Assembly (NCBI GenBank): GCA_012965445.1 | Contig: DTSJ01000327.1 | Coordinates: forward strand, 1 to 8,733 | Source: Candidatus Hydrogenedentota bacterium | Lineage (GTDB): Bacteria > Hydrogenedentota > Hydrogenedentia > Hydrogenedentiales > GCA-2746185 | DNA length: 8,733 nucleotides | Direction: 5' to 3' | Shown: positions 6,374-8,733 of the stretch, piece by piece | Numbering within the stretch: the stretch's first letter is position 1 | How the letters are laid out: each line of letters begins with the position of its first letter | Position numbers and translations under genes: made by a program | Notes under the pieces: model-generated | What the model saw: only the letters and a program-made list of their open reading frames with translations | What the model was told of the DNA's origin: nothing | Database searches by the model: none

Positions 6374-7999
6374 ATGAGTTTCATTTCTCTGCCTTTTGCA
6401 AGAGGCGGGTTCACGTCGGTCGTTTTTGGTTTGGGCGTTTTGGCGATGGGAATGACCCACGGGCAATCGATAGATATCACGAGTCACGCTGACGATGATG
6501 TGGTGACGATATTCACGCCCTTTGCTCAGGTACCCGCATCGAAATTTATATCGGTGGAGGCAGATACGACGGGTTCGATTCAGGATGTTCATTTCGGTCT
6601 TGACGGTTTCGTATCCGGTAACGACTGGTCGAACGGAGCCACCGGTAGTGCGGGTATTCCAATTGCAGCGGATACTTATGTTGCGAACATTGATTTGACG
6701 ACCGGGAATGTAGCGCCGGATGCTATCAGTTCGCTGACGCTTCGCGCGTTTGCTTTTGCGACGGGTTCGAGCGGGTACATTTCGGATACGAGCATACTGG
6801 ATTTCGATGCGAGTGATTCGGTTCCGATATTCATTGATATCCGGGATTCGTTCGATGCTGACTCTGATTCGAACGGGATTCCGAATGCGGATTCGATCGC
6901 GGGTACGGCACCTTTTGCGGGGAACCCGTTTGATTTTCAGTTTCAACCTGATCCCGTTAACCAGCCTGATTACTGGGTAGAACGCAGGATTGAAAGTATT
7001 GAGGATGGAAATGCGCCGTTCGGGCTGACGTTTCATTCGAAGGTATTTGTGGTGGATTTTCAGTTGTACAACATGACAATTCTCGTTCCGAACCTGTCGT
7101 GGTTCAAGACGAACCGTGCGGGCATACCGCAGATTGACGATGCTCTGAGCATTGTTATGGTGATTCGGGCGGAGCAGGATCCGGATTTTATAATGGATAA
7201 TTTTGTGGGCAACGGTAGACTGGATCCGTTGTTTGCTGATCCGCCCACGGGTTTTGGAGAGTCTGATCCGGCCGGGGAGTTTGCCACGCAGTTTGGTTCT
7301 GGTGTTCGGGCTCCGACGCTTTATTTTTCTGTTACTTTGATTGTGGGGTCCTTTGGCGGAGGCGAGTGGACATGGGAGGAACTGGCATTGAGTGCGTCGG
7401 CTCCGATGTTGATCCAGGTGAGCAGTGTAGGGCTCGAGAACAAATCGGACTTGGCCGTGTATCGTTATCCGACTACTATCGTTCAGAGTACTTCGGCATC
7501 GAGCGATGTGGTTTTGATGGGTAACGGCGCGGCGTGGGTTGAATTGAATGTTTCTGATATTACGACGAATGGTGTTTCGGGTACATTTCAGTTGAGCGAG
7601 TTTATTTCGGGTGCATTGTATGCGGCTTCTATTAAAGCGCCTTCTGGGGGCGGAGGCGGTGGAGGCGGTGGCGGTGGCGGTGGTGGCTGTTTTATTGCTA
7701 CGGCAGTGTATGGTACTCCGATGGCGGCGGAAGTGGCTTCGCTTCGCGAATTGCGTGACGGGTATTTGCTGGAAAGCGCGCTGGGCGGGGCTTTTGTTGA
7801 TGGTTACTATCGCTTAAGTCCGGTTGCCGCGGATTATATTGCTGAGCATGGCGCTGCGCGCAGTTTGGTTCGTGCGGTGCTGGTGCCGATTGTCTGGATG
7901 ACGCAGTTGTTCCTTGCTGCACCCGGGCTTCTGATGGGTCTGTTTGCTACGTTTGGCTTGTTATGCTTGCTGAATCGGCGTGCGCAGAGGGTTCGCTAG
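6374..7999 (+). CDS. Exported protein with poly-Gly linker and CFI-box C-terminal domain (paralogue 2)
   Basis: This is a 541-residue exported protein of unknown function, paralogous to the gene before it. ATG 6374 has AGGAGA at 6360-6365, eight bases upstream, and starts a signal peptide (hydrophobic 13-27, likely cut after THG at 30). The mature start (SIDITSHADDDVVTIFTP) resembles that of paralogue 1. A Ca-binding-like loop D161-A-D-S-D-S-N-G-I lies at the matching place, followed by PNAD. The ectodomain runs to about 424. Residues 425-438 are fourteen consecutive glycines leading directly to C439 of CFIATAVYG. YYRLSP is at 478-483, a hydrophobic stretch at about 504-533, and the tail NRRAQRVR ends the protein. 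Counting by hand, 55 of the first 100 residues of the CFI domain match paralogue 1 without gaps, while the ectodomains have diverged far more. A surface-anchored or sorted product is inferred. Confidence 0.85.
   Translation: MSFISLPFARGGFTSVVFGLGVLAMGMTHGQSIDITSHADDDVVTIFTPFAQVPASKFISVEADTTGSIQDVHFGLDGFVSGNDWSNGATGSAGIPIAADTYVANIDLTTGNVAPDAISSLTLRAFAFATGSSGYISDTSILDFDASDSVPIFIDIRDSFDADSDSNGIPNADSIAGTAPFAGNPFDFQFQPDPVNQPDYWVERRIESIEDGNAPFGLTFHSKVFVVDFQLYNMTILVPNLSWFKTNRAGIPQIDDALSIVMVIRAEQDPDFIMDNFVGNGRLDPLFADPPTGFGESDPAGEFATQFGSGVRAPTLYFSVTLIVGSFGGGEWTWEELALSASAPMLIQVSSVGLENKSDLAVYRYPTTIVQSTSASSDVVLMGNGAAWVELNVSDITTNGVSGTFQLSEFISGALYAASIKAPSGGGGGGGGGGGGGGCFIATAVYGTPMAAEVASLRELRDGYLLESALGGAFVDGYYRLSPVAADYIAEHGAARSLVRAVLVPIVWMTQLFLAAPGLLMGLFATFGLLCLLNRRAQRVR
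7646..7687 (+). repeat. (GGN)14 glycine codon run
   Basis: Fourteen consecutive GGN codons encode uninterrupted glycine just before the CFI-box cysteine. The third positions vary (GGG, GGC, GGA, GGT), with a partial GGCGGT alternation, so this is a degenerate and not a perfect microsatellite. Length variation by slippage is possible. Confidence 0.85.
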
Positions 8000-8027
8000 C
8001 CGGATAGAGTTATAGTGTTTTTATAAT

Positions 8028-8065
8028 AACGGCCCGCTGATTTCGCATTGGCGGGTCGTTTTTTT
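8028..8065 (+). terminator. Rho-independent terminator of CFI-box gene 2
   Basis: A 10-pair stem (AACGGCCCGC with GCGGGTCGTT, one G-T wobble) encloses a 13-base loop and runs into a T tract ending at 8065. It begins 28 bases after the stop codon. Readthrough would enter the monooxygenase fragment. Confidence 0.9.
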
Positions 8066-8128
8066 GCGTTTGCGCCGGGGTTCCGCTGGGGGTGGTTCGA
8101 AGTCATATGAGGGTAGTTTGAGGTGGAT

Positions 8129-8733
8129 ATGGGAGAAGCACGGGATCGTTTCGATGAATCGGCCGGGATCATTATCGAAGGTCTCGAAACCGGCTTCGTG
8201 GAAGCAGATGGGAAATATTACAAGCAGGCAAGAACTGAGGTTCGGCCTCGTCCATTTGCGAGCTTTCAGGATCGTCTGCATGCGGTTGCCATGTCGTCTC
8301 ATTCCGTTCCAAAAGTGGCTGCTTTAGGTGCGGTGATGATGTGTTTTGCTCAGAAGCCGCGGGAGGAAATGACAGATCATTTTGATTCGTACCGCAATTC
8401 ATTCAGAGAAAACCACAATCGGCCGGCACCTCCACCCATTTGCGTCGACTTTTTATGCTGCGATGAAAGCGGTGATCGTGCGGAAGAGCTCGCGCGGGAG
8501 CATATGGCGAATTATTACGTCACGGTCATGGAGCATTACGAAATGGCGAGTAACGTTTTCGACGGAGTCAAAGGCTACGACGATTATGCCAGCGGCGCTG
8601 AAGTACTTCGCGAGACGGGCATGGAAGCAGCCGGTGAGGCCTTTGTCGACATCAATACCTGGGGAACGCCTCAAGAGATTCTTGAAAAACTGGAGAGTCG
8701 ACGGAACACACTTGATGATTTGGATTTGACGGT
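8129..8733 (+). CDS. Luciferase-like flavin monooxygenase, N-terminally truncated remnant, open at right edge
   Basis: From ATG 8129 a stop-free frame of 201 codons reaches the window end. Its sequence fits the C-terminal part of bacterial luciferase-like (LLM class) flavin-dependent oxidoreductases: MGEARDRFDES, GLETGF, YYKQ, VRPRPF, CVDFLCCDE at 105-113, EHYEMA from 135, and WGTPQEILEKL around 178-188. Family members are usually about 340-370 residues, and this match begins in the middle. The N-terminal half of the TIM barrel is absent, and only 63 bases separate the ATG from the previous terminator. Family-like residues F-E-V-D continue in frame just before the ATG, but TAG (8114) and TGA (8108) block the frame further up. 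GAGG at 8120-8123 could serve as a ribosome binding site. It is most likely a decayed or truncated gene, although the intact frame leaves expression of a shortened protein possible. The 3' end lies outside the window. Confidence 0.75.
   Translation, partial: MGEARDRFDESAGIIIEGLETGFVEADGKYYKQARTEVRPRPFASFQDRLHAVAMSSHSVPKVAALGAVMMCFAQKPREEMTDHFDSYRNSFRENHNRPAPPPICVDFLCCDESGDRAEELAREHMANYYVTVMEHYEMASNVFDGVKGYDDYASGAEVLRETGMEAAGEAFVDINTWGTPQEILEKLESRRNTLDDLDLT

Noticed and set aside
6356..7036. A 226-codon minus-strand frame opposite CFI gene 2
   Set aside because: It is very rich in Arg and Ile, which is the expected reverse reading of Asp/Ser/Asn-rich codons, and has no ribosome binding site or homology. 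It is a shadow.
7646..7687. Perfect triplet microsatellite
   Set aside because: The third codon positions vary, so it is a degenerate glycine run and not an exact repeat.
8021..8302. A 93-codon minus-strand frame over the second terminator and monooxygenase fragment
   Set aside because: The plus-strand frame shows clear luciferase-like family motifs, and the minus frame begins and ends without supporting signals.
1..8733. tRNA, rRNA, CRISPR array, insertion sequence or phage attachment site
   Set aside because: A read of both strands showed no cloverleaf, rRNA-like block, spaced direct repeats, transposase or terminal inverted repeats.

Overview
The window is chromosomal DNA of roughly 50-53% G+C from a bacterium with E. 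coli-like sigma-70 promoters (TTGACA-17-TAxxxT) and AGGAG ribosome binding sites. It carries a zinc-ribbon Ser/Thr kinase fused to an FGE-like domain, two CFI-box C-terminal proteins and a luciferase-like monooxygenase fragment. That mix suggests an environmental lineage such as Planctomycetota, Hydrogenedentota, Myxococcota or a relative. This placement is inference and weak. No rRNA, tRNA, CRISPR array or insertion sequence was seen.

Layout. The left half (1-4413) is on the minus strand. Read in transcription order, it holds a 558-residue kinase-FGE fusion, an HNH endonuclease, and priA, which runs off the left edge before its last helicase motif. The HNH gene and priA are 6 bases apart and form an operon with a strong predicted promoter placed 28 bases after the kinase stop. 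A 288-base divergent region (4414-4701) separates the kinase from the plus-strand genes. It holds the kinase promoter and two tandem consensus promoters facing right.

The right half is on the plus strand. Two paralogous exported proteins (508 and 541 residues) each have their own promoter, AGGAG-type ribosome binding site and rho-independent terminator. Each has an N-terminal signal peptide, a beta-rich ectodomain with a Ca-binding-like Asp/Asn loop, a Gly/Ser or pure Gly linker, a CFIATAxYG box, and a hydrophobic segment with an Arg-rich tail. Just after the second terminator lies the C-terminal part of a luciferase-like flavin monooxygenase. Its N-terminal half is missing, and it is open to the right edge.

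How they fit together. HNH and PriA plausibly share a DNA-maintenance theme (replication restart plus a small nuclease). The kinase-FGE fusion is a likely cytoplasmic signalling protein. The CFI-box pair looks like surface or envelope proteins carrying a C-terminal sorting or anchoring module whose processing machinery is not in the window. This pair is the best candidate for an under-described system. No complete new system can be demonstrated from the sequence alone.
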